DNA of 64,000 nt from Syntrophobacter fumaroxidans MPOB (GTDB lineage: Bacteria > Desulfobacterota > Syntrophobacteria > Syntrophobacterales > Syntrophobacteraceae): NCBI RefSeq assembly GCF_000014965.1, contig NC_008554.1:1848001-1912000 (forward strand), in the 5' to 3' direction. This document shows positions 35,523-45,090 of this stretch, piece after piece; the first letter of the stretch is position 1, and the number at the start of each line of letters is the position of its first letter. The translations under genes were made by a program, and so were the position numbers. Under the pieces are notes generated by a model. It saw only the letters and a program-made list of their open reading frames with translations. It searched no databases and had not been told where the DNA came from.

Positions 35523-36369
35523 ATCCCGCAGCTTCCGAGCCGCCCCTTTCCTCCCCTGCGTGTCCCGATGAAAATGGAGATCGACCTCCGAGGAGCTTCC
35601 GACAACACGGCACTCCTCAAATCACCACCCGCATGAGCCGGTGAGCGGCATCGCGCCGCACGAATCCGAAACGCAGATTCGGTCCCTCCAGATCCGATTG
35701 TCGCGACCTGCCGCCCCGCTGATTCGAAAACACGGCAGGGCGCCAGGAAGACATGATGTTTTCGGGATTCCTCCATCTGGATGACCGAGGCGTCTTATGA
35801 AGGAACGGACATTCCACTCCGGAACGGCAATGCCGGAAGGCCTGGCCGGTTCAGAGGACAAAGGCGGTTCGATGGGAATTCGGCAAGAGTTGCCCGAAAG
35901 GGAGCATGAAGTACCTTAAAATATTTTAAAGATTGGTGGGCATTGCACATTACTGGTCCGGACACCAAGAACTTTTCGATACTGGAAGCCATCTAGCGAG
36001 AATTGTCGCCTTCATCTGGGACAAAAGCCTCAAGATAGATGATGCACAGAATTTGCAGGATTGTTTCCAATGCAATATCGTTCCGACCGCCTATTTCCTC
36101 CCTTGCGGTGATCAACGCAGCTTCGCCGGTTTTTCTCTCAGCAAAGTTCATCAAGCAAACAAATCCTTTCAAGTCGCTTCCCGGAAGGCTTGTCAAATAA
36201 ATTCAAAACTGCCCGTCGCCAAATTCTCGATGCATACTAATCCTAATATTATTTCACTTAAACTTGATAATATCATTTGCAGAAAAATAGATTTTATCTA
36301 TAATGGTCGTTGGAACGACTTGAAAGTCCAGGAAATTTTTATTAAATCAAGGAACTTAGGAGCGTGCCG
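35523..36369. other. Long intergenic region ending in an AT-rich leader
   Basis: 847 bases. The first part has ordinary GC content and no gene. A perfect 14-base palindrome, TTAAAATATTTTAA, lies at 35916-35929, and 36180-36365 is strikingly AT-rich for this genome. A + strand frame at 35933-36373 overlaps the regulator start and has no family likeness, so it is not called. Confidence 0.55.
36276..36319 (+). promoter_or_regulatory. Probable promoter and inverted repeat of the MucR gene
   Basis: TTTGCA (36276-36281), a 17-base spacer and TATAAT (36299-36304) form a good sigma-70 type promoter. Immediately after it is a perfect inverted repeat, GTCGTTGGAACGAC (36306-36319), at the expected transcription start, suited to repressor binding or to a 5' RNA hairpin. 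MucR/Ros regulators commonly bind AT-rich DNA at their own promoters. Confidence 0.5.
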
Positions 36370-36915
36370 ATGACGAGAAAATTGGTGGAAATCAGTGCGG
36401 ACATCATCCAAAACCAGGTATCCACAACTCCGATGTCTCCTGATGAACTAGTATTGTCCTTGCAGAAGGTTTTTAGGGCACTTCAGGACATGCAGAAGTC
36501 GGAGACGGACGGAACAGTATTGGATCTGGCCAGACCATTGGAAGAGGGCTCTGAAGAAAGCGGCCCGCCGCAGCTTTCACCCCGCGAATCCATTCAGCAG
36601 GACAAGATCGTGTGCCTCGAATGCGGGGCGGAGATGCGCCAGTTGACGGCCAGGCATTTGGTTTCACACGAGTTGACTCCGCGAGAATACCGAAAGAAAT
36701 ACGGGTTCACGATGCGGACTCCCCTGTCGGCGAAGTCTCTGACCAAGGCGAGGAGCAAGGCCGCCAAGAAGCGGGGACTGCCGGAGAAACTGGTGCAGTT
36801 CCTCGAGGCCAAGAAGCAGCAGAAGGCCGCGGCGGTAATGGAAGGCTCACCCGCGGAAGACTCCCTGACGGACAAGGCGTCCAAGATCCCCAGGAGAAAG
36901 AAAAGCGCTCCCTGA
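36370..36915 (+). CDS. MucR/Ros-family zinc-finger transcriptional regulator
   Basis: A 181-residue regulator. The prokaryotic zinc finger spans about 73-115: CLECGAEMRQLTARHLVSH supplies two Cys and two His ligands, followed by ELTPREYRKKYGF, the family's second signature. The C-terminus is Lys-rich. Such proteins control exopolysaccharide, motility and surface genes and silence AT-rich DNA. ATG 36370 has AGGAG 7 bases upstream; a GTG at 36364 is too close to that site. No obvious target operon is adjacent. Confidence 0.9.
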   Translation: MTRKLVEISADIIQNQVSTTPMSPDELVLSLQKVFRALQDMQKSETDGTVLDLARPLEEGSEESGPPQLSPRESIQQDKIVCLECGAEMRQLTARHLVSHELTPREYRKKYGFTMRTPLSAKSLTKARSKAAKKRGLPEKLVQFLEAKKQQKAAAVMEGSPAEDSLTDKASKIPRRKKSAP

Positions 36916-37275
36916 CCACCCCGGGGGAGCACTGTTACTCAAAGCCGGCGCGGCATCGGACTCTTCCCGGCAGGTCGCCGGCCGGGATTGGCCGTCCGTT
37001 TGCGAAACCCCGGGCAAGAAGACCTTGCGGGATCCCTCGCCGGGCCTTCTTGCCTTTTGTTTCGAACCCCTTTCGCGAGAACCCGGCCGGCCGGTCATCC
37101 TCGAACGTTGCCCCGTTGCGTTTGGATGGATAAAACCTTCGGAACGGCCTGCGAACAAGCCGTCGACGACGGCTCCTCTGTATCGTTTCGAACCCGCTGC
37201 TCACGACGGTTCGCGGCAACGACGGACCGTCTTCGTTCAGCAAATCGTTCGTGTTGCCGTGAAGAGAGATGACCC
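36916..37275. other. Intergenic spacer, no gene supported
   Basis: 360 bases between the MucR regulator and the SGNH hydrolase. Short frames on both strands look like shadows of GC-rich non-coding DNA. No promoter or terminator was clear. Confidence 0.4.
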
Positions 37276-37896
37276 ATGATCAGGAAAGCCGTCGTAGTTG
37301 TCGTCATCGGTCTGCTGGGTCTTCTGGGATACCGGTTGCTTGCCTCGAGTCCCGGGCCGACGATCAGGAACGATCGTCCAAACGGTGAAAACATCATTTG
37401 CTTTGGGGACAGCCTTACGTACGGCACTGGTGCTCCCAAAGGAAAGGATTACCCAACCCGGCTGTCCCGGATGATTTCCGGGCCTGTTATGAACAAGGGC
37501 GTCCCGGGAGACACGACGGCCCGGGCACTGGACCGATTGGACAAGGACGTACTGTCGCAGTCTCCCCGTATCGTTTTGATCACGCTGGGTGGAAATGATT
37601 TGAAAAACGGCATTTCGAAAGACATTGCTTTCCGAAACCTGAGGGTCATCATCGAGTCAATCCAGGACATGGGCGCCCTGGTGATTGTCGGAGGCATCGA
37701 CGTGCCTGTTTGGGGGCGCGGTTTCGAGGACGGATACAGGCAAACCTGCCGGGAGACCGGCGCGGTGCTCGTCCCCAATATTTTCGAAGGCATCTTCGGC
37801 AACCGACAACTGATGAGCGACGCCATTCACCCCAACGGCGAGGGCTATGAATTGATTGCCGAGAAATTCCACCAGGCGCTGAAACCTTACCTTTGA
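37276..37896 (+). CDS. SGNH/GDSL-type esterase or lipase
   Basis: A 206-residue hydrolase anchored or secreted by its N-terminal helix (about 4-22). Blocks of the SGNH family are present: FGDSLTYGTG (nucleophile Ser), the Gly in block II, GGNDLKNG (Asn) and DAIHPNGEGY (Asp and His). It resembles TesA-type arylesterase/lysophospholipase proteins. The GACCC before ATG 37276 is a weak site. It stands alone. Confidence 0.9.
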   Translation: MIRKAVVVVVIGLLGLLGYRLLASSPGPTIRNDRPNGENIICFGDSLTYGTGAPKGKDYPTRLSRMISGPVMNKGVPGDTTARALDRLDKDVLSQSPRIVLITLGGNDLKNGISKDIAFRNLRVIIESIQDMGALVIVGGIDVPVWGRGFEDGYRQTCRETGAVLVPNIFEGIFGNRQLMSDAIHPNGEGYELIAEKFHQALKPYL

Positions 37897-38158
37897 TGGC
37901 CGGAAACGTGCGTCCGTAACGAGGAGCGGAGGCGTTCGGGCGGGTTCGGGAACGAGCGTGCCCGGCCGGAATCGGCGTCGTCGTCTCTCCGTATGCTCCG
38001 CCGGCAGACCCCGCAGTTCACCGATGGAGCTTCCCCCCTGTCCGCTCTTCCAGCGCTCGCCGACAGTTTGAAAACCGGTTGGCCCCGTCGGCGACGGCCG
38101 GGCTTCGAACGGGCGTCTTCCCGGTTCTCCCGGCACGGCAGTGCAAGAGGAGGAAACG

Positions 38159-39334
38159 ATGCAAGGAGCACTCTGCGGTTTCACGGTGTTGGACCTGTCC
38201 CGACTCCTTCCGGGCCCGTTCTGTTCCATGCTGCTCGCGGACCTCGGGGCCGACGTCATCAAGATTGAGGAGCCCGGACGCGGCGACTACATTCGCTGGT
38301 GGCCTCCCAGGGTCGGCGGCGGCAGCGGCTACCATGTCGTCCTCAACCGCAACAAACGGTCTCTGACCCTCAATCTGAAGGCACCCGAAGGGAAGGACAT
38401 TTTCAGAAGCCTGGCGAAAAATGCGGACGTGGTGTTGGAGAGTTTCCGTCCGGGCGTGATGGACAAGATGGGATTGGGCTATGAACGGCTCGCAGCCGTC
38501 AATCCCGGCATCGTCTTTTGTGCGATCTCCGGGTACGGGGCCTACGGCCCGATGGCGCTCAAGGCCGGCCATGACGTGAACTACCTCGCCCGCAGCGGTG
38601 TGCTTTCCTACAGCGGCCGGCGTGCACCCACCATGACCGGGGTTCAGATCGCCGATCTGGGCGGCGGCGGTCTTCCTGCCGCTTTCGGCATTCTGGCCGC
38701 CCTGCTCGCCCGGACACGCACCGGCAAAGGCCAGTTCGTGGATGTTTCCATGACGGACGGCTCACTGCTATGGAATTGCCTGCGCTGGGGAAAACTTCTC
38801 GGCGACCGAGCCGTCCCCGCTCCAGCGGACGACATGCTGAACCACGGCTTTGCCTGCTACAATCTTTATTCGACCCGGGACAAGCGGTACATGAGCCTTG
38901 GCGCGCTGGAACCGCAGTTCTGGAAGGCCTTCTGCGAGCGTGTGGGACACCCGGAATGGGACACTCCACAGTATTTCGAACCGGGAAGCCACCAGGTCGA
39001 GTTGAAGCACCGGCTGGAGGCGTTGTTCGCGAGCAGGACCCGTGCCGAGTGGGTGGAGGTCTTCAAGGATGCCGACTGTTGCTGTGAACCGGTGCTCGAT
39101 CTTGCCGAGGTCATGGACGATCCCCAGGTGCGGGCGCGAGAAATGGTGGTCGATCTGATCCATGACAGCTGGGGAGCCTACCGGCAGCTCGGCATATGCC
39201 CCCGACTCTCGAGCACCCCCGGGGGCATTCGGTCACATGCCCCCGAGCTCGGCGAACACACGGACCGGATCCTTTGCGGCCTGGGCTACGATTCGACCGA
39301 GATCGAAAGGCTGCGACGGCAAGGCGTCGTCTGA
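38159..39334 (+). CDS. Family III CoA-transferase homologue, probable alpha-methylacyl-CoA racemase
   Basis: A 391-residue CaiB/BaiF-fold enzyme. Counterparts of the racemase catalytic residues are visible: His138 in GHDVNYLA, Asp166 in IADLGGGG and Glu251 in ALEPQFW. Their spacing is close to that in the mycobacterial racemase (His126, Asp156, Glu241). This favours racemisation of 2-methylacyl-CoA over CoA transfer. GAGGAGG precedes ATG 38159. No linked fatty-acid or propionate genes are adjacent. Confidence 0.88.
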   Translation: MQGALCGFTVLDLSRLLPGPFCSMLLADLGADVIKIEEPGRGDYIRWWPPRVGGGSGYHVVLNRNKRSLTLNLKAPEGKDIFRSLAKNADVVLESFRPGVMDKMGLGYERLAAVNPGIVFCAISGYGAYGPMALKAGHDVNYLARSGVLSYSGRRAPTMTGVQIADLGGGGLPAAFGILAALLARTRTGKGQFVDVSMTDGSLLWNCLRWGKLLGDRAVPAPADDMLNHGFACYNLYSTRDKRYMSLGALEPQFWKAFCERVGHPEWDTPQYFEPGSHQVELKHRLEALFASRTRAEWVEVFKDADCCCEPVLDLAEVMDDPQVRAREMVVDLIHDSWGAYRQLGICPRLSSTPGGIRSHAPELGEHTDRILCGLGYDSTEIERLRRQGVV

Positions 39335-39785
39335 TCCCGGTCATGCGCACTTCACATGCCGCCGCACGAGCGATCGCCAGGCAGGTGGGCGTGCGGCTGC
39401 GTCTTGCATCGTCCCTTTTCGAGCGATTCCGGTTCGCTCTCAATACCGCGGCATGAGGGATCGCGCGGGGTGAGGCGGCTGAGGATGAATCCCGCCCTTG
39501 TACGGACCGATGTGCCGGTCAGACGTGGCGGTAGGGGACGCGGGTGGGGATAAACCTTGCCATTACGGACTGTTACGCCGATCAAACGTAGGGGAGGGCT
39601 TTATGCCCTCCCGCCCGATGCACCCCTCTTGAATGCGATTGTACGAAACGGCCGGATCGGGCCGGCGATCGCGCCGCGAACCTTGACAAAGCCGCAGTGC
39701 GTGCAAAGGATTGAGGGTGTAAGACAGAAAATGGGCCGATGGTTCAGGACTGTTGTGATCACTCCAAACCGACAAGGAGCGGCAA
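39335..39785. other. Intergenic spacer, no gene supported
   Basis: 451 bases with no recognised protein, RNA gene or strong palindrome. It may hold the promoter of the Cache-domain gene, but no convincing boxes were seen. Confidence 0.4.
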
Positions 39786-40175
39786 ATGGCGAGAAGGCGA
39801 AGAGACGCGATGGATTGGGTGGACAGGGCGATCTCGTTTTACAAATCCGCAGGCCGGGAGATCGCCCTGGCCGAATACATGAACCCCCGGGGACAGTTTG
39901 TCGAAGATGAAATGTACGTCTTTGTGCTGGATTCCGCCGGCACGATGCTTGCCCACGGGGTCAACGAAAAATTCGTGGGCAAGGATTTCATCAACCTCAA
40001 GGACTCCGACGACAAGCCGTTCATCCGGGAAATCGTCGATATTGCCAACTCCCAGGGCAGCGGGTGGGTGCAATACAGGTGGTACCATCCCACCAGCCGA
40101 AAAGTGGTTCCCAAAGTGGTCTATTTTGACAAAATCGACGACATGATCTTTTGCAGCGGTGTCTACGAGGAATAG
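39786..40175 (+). CDS. Stand-alone single-Cache (sCache_2-like) sensor domain protein
   Basis: A 129-residue protein consisting almost wholly of a small-molecule-binding Cache domain: DAMDWVDRAISFYKSAGRE, then YVFVLDSAGTMLAHGVNEKFVGKD, and a final strand FCSGVYEE. Cache_2 domains normally form the outside part of kinases and chemoreceptors. Here no signal peptide or output domain is present, so it may be a cytoplasmic ligand-binding protein. AAGGAG precedes ATG 39786. Confidence 0.8.
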   Translation: MARRRRDAMDWVDRAISFYKSAGREIALAEYMNPRGQFVEDEMYVFVLDSAGTMLAHGVNEKFVGKDFINLKDSDDKPFIREIVDIANSQGSGWVQYRWYHPTSRKVVPKVVYFDKIDDMIFCSGVYEE

Positions 40176-40390
40176 CACGGCTTCATAAACACGACCGAAC
40201 TCCCCGGTCGTCGGGACCGCCGTTGCGGAGCACGGCCTATTCTTTTTCCACGGTTCGTCTTACTTATCCTCGCGGTCTTCGGGCACTCATCCTCACAGCA
40301 GTCGCAACCGGCAGGAATCGGCGTTTCAACGATCATCGACCTATCAGCCTTCCGAACCACGGGAAGAGTCGAAAGACCGGAACAGACCCG

Positions 40391-40424
40391 CCCGGGGCAA
40401 GGTCCTCTTGTGACCTGCCCCGGG
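40391..40424. terminator. Strong hairpin between convergent genes
   Basis: CCCGGGGCA-A-GGTC pairs with GACC-TGCCCCGGG around a 7-base loop: 13 pairs with one bulged A. It lies between the convergent Cache and antiporter genes, the place for a bidirectional terminator, but there is no T-run on either side. A smaller hairpin (ACGACCG/CGGTCGT) is at 40191-40211. Confidence 0.4.
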
Positions 40425-40473
40425 GGGATGTTCGTACAATCGACTTGAGCGAACCGCCACAGGAGGTCCCCGG

Positions 40474-41985
40474 CTACACCCCCCTGTGCCTTGGTGAATC
40501 CCGCCAGTCATGAACGATCTCCCAATGATCGTTAAACGAAGGATCGAATTGGCTGTAGCGAAAAGAAATCGTTTTCCCCGCGGCATCCTCCCCGTCGGCA
40601 TCCCGGCGCCAATAGCGCAGCGAGATGGCCGGAAGCAGCACCGGGCTGTCTTGCACGTTTCCCGGGAGCCGCGGCTTCTCGATCCAGGTCTCCTTCTCCT
40701 CGATCACCTTCCACACCGTACCGTAGCGCTTGCTGCGAACCCGGGCCCCTACCCGGGGCAGGCCGAGCTTCAGCCGTAGCTCCTTGAACCGGTACGGAGA
40801 CGGTTCGCCCTTGTCCAGCACCCGTTCGCCGAGAAATCCCATGAGGATGGCGCTCACGGGAGCAGTCATCACAATCGAGAGCACGACGATCGCCAGGATT
40901 TCCTCTCCGAACGCCACCCCGGCAGCGAGCGGAATCGCGCCCAGGGCTGCCTGAGCCGTACCCTTGGACAGCCAGCTCACCGCGCAGAACAGCTTCTCTC
41001 GCCCGTCAAACCCCGAGCCGAGCAAAGCGAGGCCGACTCCCAGGCTTCTGCACGCCAGGCCGCCCACTATCACGGCAATCGCTTCGAAACCCACTTGCCC
41101 GATCACCGGAATGTTCACCCGGGCTCCCAGGAGAACGAACAGAAGCAGTTCGGCGAAGACCCGGAGTTTCTGCAGCCGCTGGGAAATAACGAAGGCGACC
41201 GGTTCGGCTTTCTCCAGCAGGATGAACGCCATGGTCATTACACCGAAGAGACTCGAAAACGTGACGATCCCCTGGTGAGCGTTTTCCAGCCAGACCAGGA
41301 GAATGGAGGCCCCCAACAGGGCAAGCGCCCCTCTCTGCGCGCACCGGTCGTATTTTCCGAAGAGCCGGTAGAGAACATACCCCGGCAACACGCCAGACAG
41401 GACTCCCAGAACGATCGCACCCGGGATCTGCGCCAAAGCGCTCAGCAGTCTCACCTGCGCGGCCCCGTACATGCCCGCGAAGAAAGTGAACAAAACGATC
41501 ATGAACACGTTGTCCAGGGGACAGGAGGCCAGCAGAAGAGTGGGGATCCCCTTGAGCGCTCCCCTGCCGCGGTCGATGTAGTCCAGAGCCTTCGGAACCA
41601 CCACGGACAGGGATGCCGTGCCCAGAACCGCGCCGAGGATCGCGCCTTCGACTAAACCGAAACCGAGCAGCCAATGGGCCGTCACAACAACCGCCGCCAG
41701 CTCGAAAAGGTTGGGCAGGCAGCTCATGCCGATGGTGAGTGCCCCCACTCTGCGCAGCGTCGAACGGTTGAGCCCGAGTCCTGCGCGGAGGAGAAGGACA
41801 ACGAGGGCGATCTCTCGAAAATCCTCGGAAACGCCGACCATTTCCGGAGCCATCAGATCCAGGCCGTGAGGACCCACCGTCATGCCGACCAGCAGCATGC
41901 CCATGAAGCCCGGCAGTTTCAGGCGACGAAACACCAGATCCGCGGCCAGTCCCATGAGAATGATCAACCCGATGCTGAACGCCAT
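40474..41985 (-). CDS. CPA2-type cation:proton antiporter with extra C-terminal domain
   Basis: A 503-residue protein. Residues about 1-385 hold 11-13 membrane helices of the sodium/hydrogen exchanger superfamily (Kef-type), starting MAFSIGLIILMGLAADLVFR. The last ~110 residues are soluble (RSKRYGTVWKVIEEKETWIE, then LPAISLRYWRRDADGE). They do not look like the Rossmann RCK domains usual in Kef proteins, so the regulatory end is unassigned. The transported ion (Na+ or K+) cannot be told. Confidence 0.85.
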   Translation of the reverse strand: MAFSIGLIILMGLAADLVFRRLKLPGFMGMLLVGMTVGPHGLDLMAPEMVGVSEDFREIALVVLLLRAGLGLNRSTLRRVGALTIGMSCLPNLFELAAVVVTAHWLLGFGLVEGAILGAVLGTASLSVVVPKALDYIDRGRGALKGIPTLLLASCPLDNVFMIVLFTFFAGMYGAAQVRLLSALAQIPGAIVLGVLSGVLPGYVLYRLFGKYDRCAQRGALALLGASILLVWLENAHQGIVTFSSLFGVMTMAFILLEKAEPVAFVISQRLQKLRVFAELLLFVLLGARVNIPVIGQVGFEAIAVIVGGLACRSLGVGLALLGSGFDGREKLFCAVSWLSKGTAQAALGAIPLAAGVAFGEEILAIVVLSIVMTAPVSAILMGFLGERVLDKGEPSPYRFKELRLKLGLPRVGARVRSKRYGTVWKVIEEKETWIEKPRLPGNVQDSPVLLPAISLRYWRRDADGEDAAGKTISFRYSQFDPSFNDHWEIVHDWRDSPRHRGV

Positions 41986-42421
41986 AAGTCCTCTGTCGCG
42001 TTTGATTGCGGCACCCCGTGCGCCTGTTCCGGTGGGAGGCGGAACCCGCCCGCACCGGGCCGTTCACGGTGTTGGGAAGGTTGATTCCGTTGTGATCTCG
42101 AAAACCTGAAACTCCAACGCGTTCAACCGAATCCGTACGGGCGACGAAGTCCGGTTCAAGCCCTGAAAGAGCGTCTCGTATCGCGCCGCGGGCCAATGAC
42201 GGTGGAAATGGTCTGAGAACGGCGACAGCAGGTCGATTTGACCCTCGGGACCAGGAGGTTGTTCGAACAACCCTCTGCAAATCCGTAGGATAAGTCAAGA
42301 AGAAGCGCGGCCCTGCTCCGCCTTCGCGAAGCGCCGCTCATCCGCCTGGACCCGTAATGCATTCCCGGCGGGGGACCCGGTTTCGGCGGGGACGGGCACT
42401 TGCAGACACGGCCCGGACCCC
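41986..42421. other. Intergenic spacer with a perfect palindrome
   Basis: 436 bases between the antiporter and HAD genes, both on the - strand. A 16-base self-complementary sequence, GGTTGTTCGAACAACC, lies at 42257-42272 and could be a regulator site for the antiporter gene, whose start is about 270 bases away. No gene is supported. Confidence 0.45.
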
Positions 42422-43102
42422 TCAGGCCGGTTCGTCTTGCGGCAGCCGGCTCGAGACGCTCCGCAACCACTCGGCGATGTTGGGGTATGGACCGTCGAAT
42501 CCAGTCTCGCCCCGAAATTCTCCCGTGCCGGGATCGATTGCCGCAAACGGTACGCCGTTTCGCCTGGCCGCATCGAGGTCGCCTTTGCCGTCGCCCAGGA
42601 AGAGGCAGTGGCGGGGCTCGATCCGGCAATCGCGGAGGAATCGGGCGAGCGTCTCCGACTTCGGCCAGTCCCCCCCTCCCCGGATCTCATCCAGAAGAAC
42701 GTTCAGGCCGCGATTTACAAGGGTTTCTCTCAGTTCCTCCAGCGGGGTATTCGAAAGGGCGACTCGTGTGATCTTCAGCCTGCCGAGTTCGGCGAGGACC
42801 TCGCGGCACCCGGTCGTCAGCGGAGCGCGGAGCATGGAGATGCGCCCGAGCCGTTTGAATCCTTCCCAGCGGAGCTCGAACTCGTTCTCCGTGAAGGGTC
42901 TGCCCACCACCCGCTCCTGAACGATGCGCATCTTGCTTCCACGGTCGATTCCGGTGAGCTGCAGGTACACGTCCACGATGCGGCCCTGCAGTTCCGGGTC
43001 CTCGGTGAACGCCTGCGCCATGGCCTGAGCGTTGGCTGCGTTGGAATCGATCAGTACGCCGTTGACATCGAATATGCACACTTTGATTCGCGCCGGTTCC
43101 AT
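42422..43102 (-). CDS. HAD-superfamily hydrolase (phosphatase-like)
   Basis: A 226-residue HAD protein with cap domain type C1. Motif I reads FDVNGVLID: the nucleophile Asp is present, but the general-acid position two residues later is Asn. Motif II (ALSNTP), motif III Lys (PKSETLARF) and motif IV (LGDGKGD) are present. Family members hydrolyse small phosphate esters such as phosphoglycolate or sugar phosphates. The Asn may lower or change the activity. Confidence 0.85.
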   Translation of the reverse strand: MEPARIKVCIFDVNGVLIDSNAANAQAMAQAFTEDPELQGRIVDVYLQLTGIDRGSKMRIVQERVVGRPFTENEFELRWEGFKRLGRISMLRAPLTTGCREVLAELGRLKITRVALSNTPLEELRETLVNRGLNVLLDEIRGGGDWPKSETLARFLRDCRIEPRHCLFLGDGKGDLDAARRNGVPFAAIDPGTGEFRGETGFDGPYPNIAEWLRSVSSRLPQDEPA

Positions 43103-43280
43103 TTTTTCGCCTTTATGCAGTCATCACCTTTTCGAAACCGCCGTAACGACGGCCGGTGCCGATCGGCAGAGGCCACCATCCAGGATTCAAGATAAGGTCC
43201 ATGCCGCCCCCTGACATCCCCGGGCAGACCGGATCCGTTCTCGGGGAGGATCACGGCGGACAATACGGTAAGCACGCCCC

Positions 43281-44204
43281 TTACGGGAAGACAAGCAGGA
43301 CCGCCGTCAGCGAGGCCAGGGACAACATCGTGGACAGCACGATGCCGGCTGAAGCGAGGTCCGTGTCGCTGCCCAGCTGAGACGAAAGGATGTAGATGGC
43401 CGTCGAGGTCGGCAGCGCGAAGTAGATCATGGCCACCTTCAGGGGCAAGCCGGAAACCCCGAAGACGTCGAGCAACAGATAGCCCGTCACGGGGAGCAGG
43501 AACAGTTTGAGCACGGATGCCCAGAGCGCCGGGGCCAAATGTCCCCGCAGCATCGAAAAACTCAGGGAGCTTCCGATGGACAGGAGCGCCATGGGAAGGC
43601 TGACCGAGGACAGCAAGCGGAAAGTGTTTTCCAGGAAGGAGGGAAAACGGGCCCCCGTTCCGGAAAAAGCCAATCCCAGCAGGCAGGCGAGGATCAAAGG
43701 GTTGGAAACGATGGCCTTGAGCAGGAACCGGTTTCGCTGCCCCGGTGCGAATTCCTTTTCTGAAAACCAGATCAGCGTCGAAACCGCAAGGAGATTGATG
43801 AAAGGGATGGTGAAAACCAGGACGATGCCGAAATGCCGAACTCCCTCCTCACCGCATGCGCTCAGCACGATCGCCATTCCCACATACGTGTTGAAGCGGT
43901 AGCAGCACTGCGAGAACGATCCCACTTTGAAGTCCGGAGCCCCCCACGCCCTGATGAAGATCAGGCTTATCGCCCACAACGCGAACACCGCCAGGACGCA
44001 GGCGACCCCGAGTTGCCAGTCGAGATCGGCGCCGGAACCGGAGCCTCCGATTTTCCAGAACAGCATGGCGGGGAAAAAAACGAAATAGATCAGCTTGTCG
44101 GATACTCGGAAGAACTCGTTGTCCGTCAGGCGAAACCATCTCAGCAGACTCCCCATGATGATGATGACACAAACCGGGAAAATGCTGTCGATCACCGCGA
44201 TCAT
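43281..44204 (-). CDS. AEC-family (auxin efflux carrier-like) transporter
   Basis: A 307-residue protein with about ten membrane helices in two halves, starting MIAVIDSIFPVCVIIIMG and ending in the conserved LPTSTAIYILSSQLGSD region typical of the family. Bacterial members export or exchange organic acids such as malate or malonate. AGGTGG precedes ATG 44204; an in-frame ATG at 44237 is less likely. It stands alone. Confidence 0.87.
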   Translation of the reverse strand: MIAVIDSIFPVCVIIIMGSLLRWFRLTDNEFFRVSDKLIYFVFFPAMLFWKIGGSGSGADLDWQLGVACVLAVFALWAISLIFIRAWGAPDFKVGSFSQCCYRFNTYVGMAIVLSACGEEGVRHFGIVLVFTIPFINLLAVSTLIWFSEKEFAPGQRNRFLLKAIVSNPLILACLLGLAFSGTGARFPSFLENTFRLLSSVSLPMALLSIGSSLSFSMLRGHLAPALWASVLKLFLLPVTGYLLLDVFGVSGLPLKVAMIYFALPTSTAIYILSSQLGSDTDLASAGIVLSTMLSLASLTAVLLVFP

Positions 44205-45090
44205 GAATCCACCTGTATCGGCTTTGCCGGAAATCATTGCGAGTTTTTCGGGTGCGTCGAAAAGGACTGCAGTATACGGTGAAATCGCGGAAATTCAAGG
44301 GGGTAGCTCAAGGAATGACGCGCGGCGACACAAGACCTGCCGATACATGGGCCGCCGGCTCGGCCCCCTGGGAGCACGCGGAACAGGCCGCCCCGAACCT
44401 CAACTTGGCGAAAGCCGGGAGCCTGTGCTTCTTCCTGGATTCCCAGCGTTGCCGGGGCACGGGAGGTGGCAGGGCGTCGCGAAACGGCGTCGAATCGACC
44501 GTCAGAGGCAAAGCCCTCAGCAGATAGGTTGTTCGTTTCCCAATGTCCGGCTTCCAAGGCGCGGGGCCGCCGCCGGTTTGGAATTGTCGAGCGACGGGAG
44601 GCGTTGCGCGAAGGCACGTGGGATACCCGCGGCCTGCCCATCCGACACGGTTCCGCGCGGAATTGCCGCGGGACATGCCGGATAACCCGGATCGTCGATA
44701 CGCACCCCGCCCGGGGTGAATCTGCGTTCTTGCCTGTTGAGAGTGTTTTGATTATTGTAACGTTCGAGGCATGATCCGGGCCTTCGGTTCGTCGCGGTGT
44801 CGACATGCGGCCCATCGTTTTCAGGACTGCAGTGTACGAGGGGTCTTCCTTGTCAATGGAACAGCGGGAGCGTTCTTTTTCAGTCATGACCTCGGCTCTG
44901 CAGGGGCGGACGGGTTCGGACTTCCGGGAGAATCCGACGGTCCAACCGTTTTTCGGAAGCACCCCGTTCCCCGGCGAAGCAGATCGAAAGGGAGCTCCGC
45001 CGGGCCTGTCGGAGACGTGATCGAACCGTGGTCGCACGATGGCCGGACGGGGTGAAGCCCGGGCCTTTTCTGCAACTTGCGGAGAGCCGG
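44205..45090. other. Long divergent intergenic region with a 16-base direct repeat
   Basis: 886 bases between the AEC carrier and citrate synthase. AGGACTGCAGTRTACG occurs at 44263-44278 and again at 44823-44838, in the same orientation. A possible promoter, TTGCCT (44730-44735), 17 bases, TATTGT (44753-44758), points to citrate synthase. Frames on both strands are Arg-rich and unlike proteins. Confidence 0.5.

Noticed and set aside
35933-36373. 146-codon frame in the AT-rich leader of the MucR gene
   Set aside because: It overlaps the MucR start, lacks a ribosome site and has no family likeness; the stretch looks regulatory.
44234-45037. 267-codon - strand frame before citrate synthase
   Set aside because: Arg/Pro/Ser-rich product with no domain or start site; spans the likely citrate synthase promoter.
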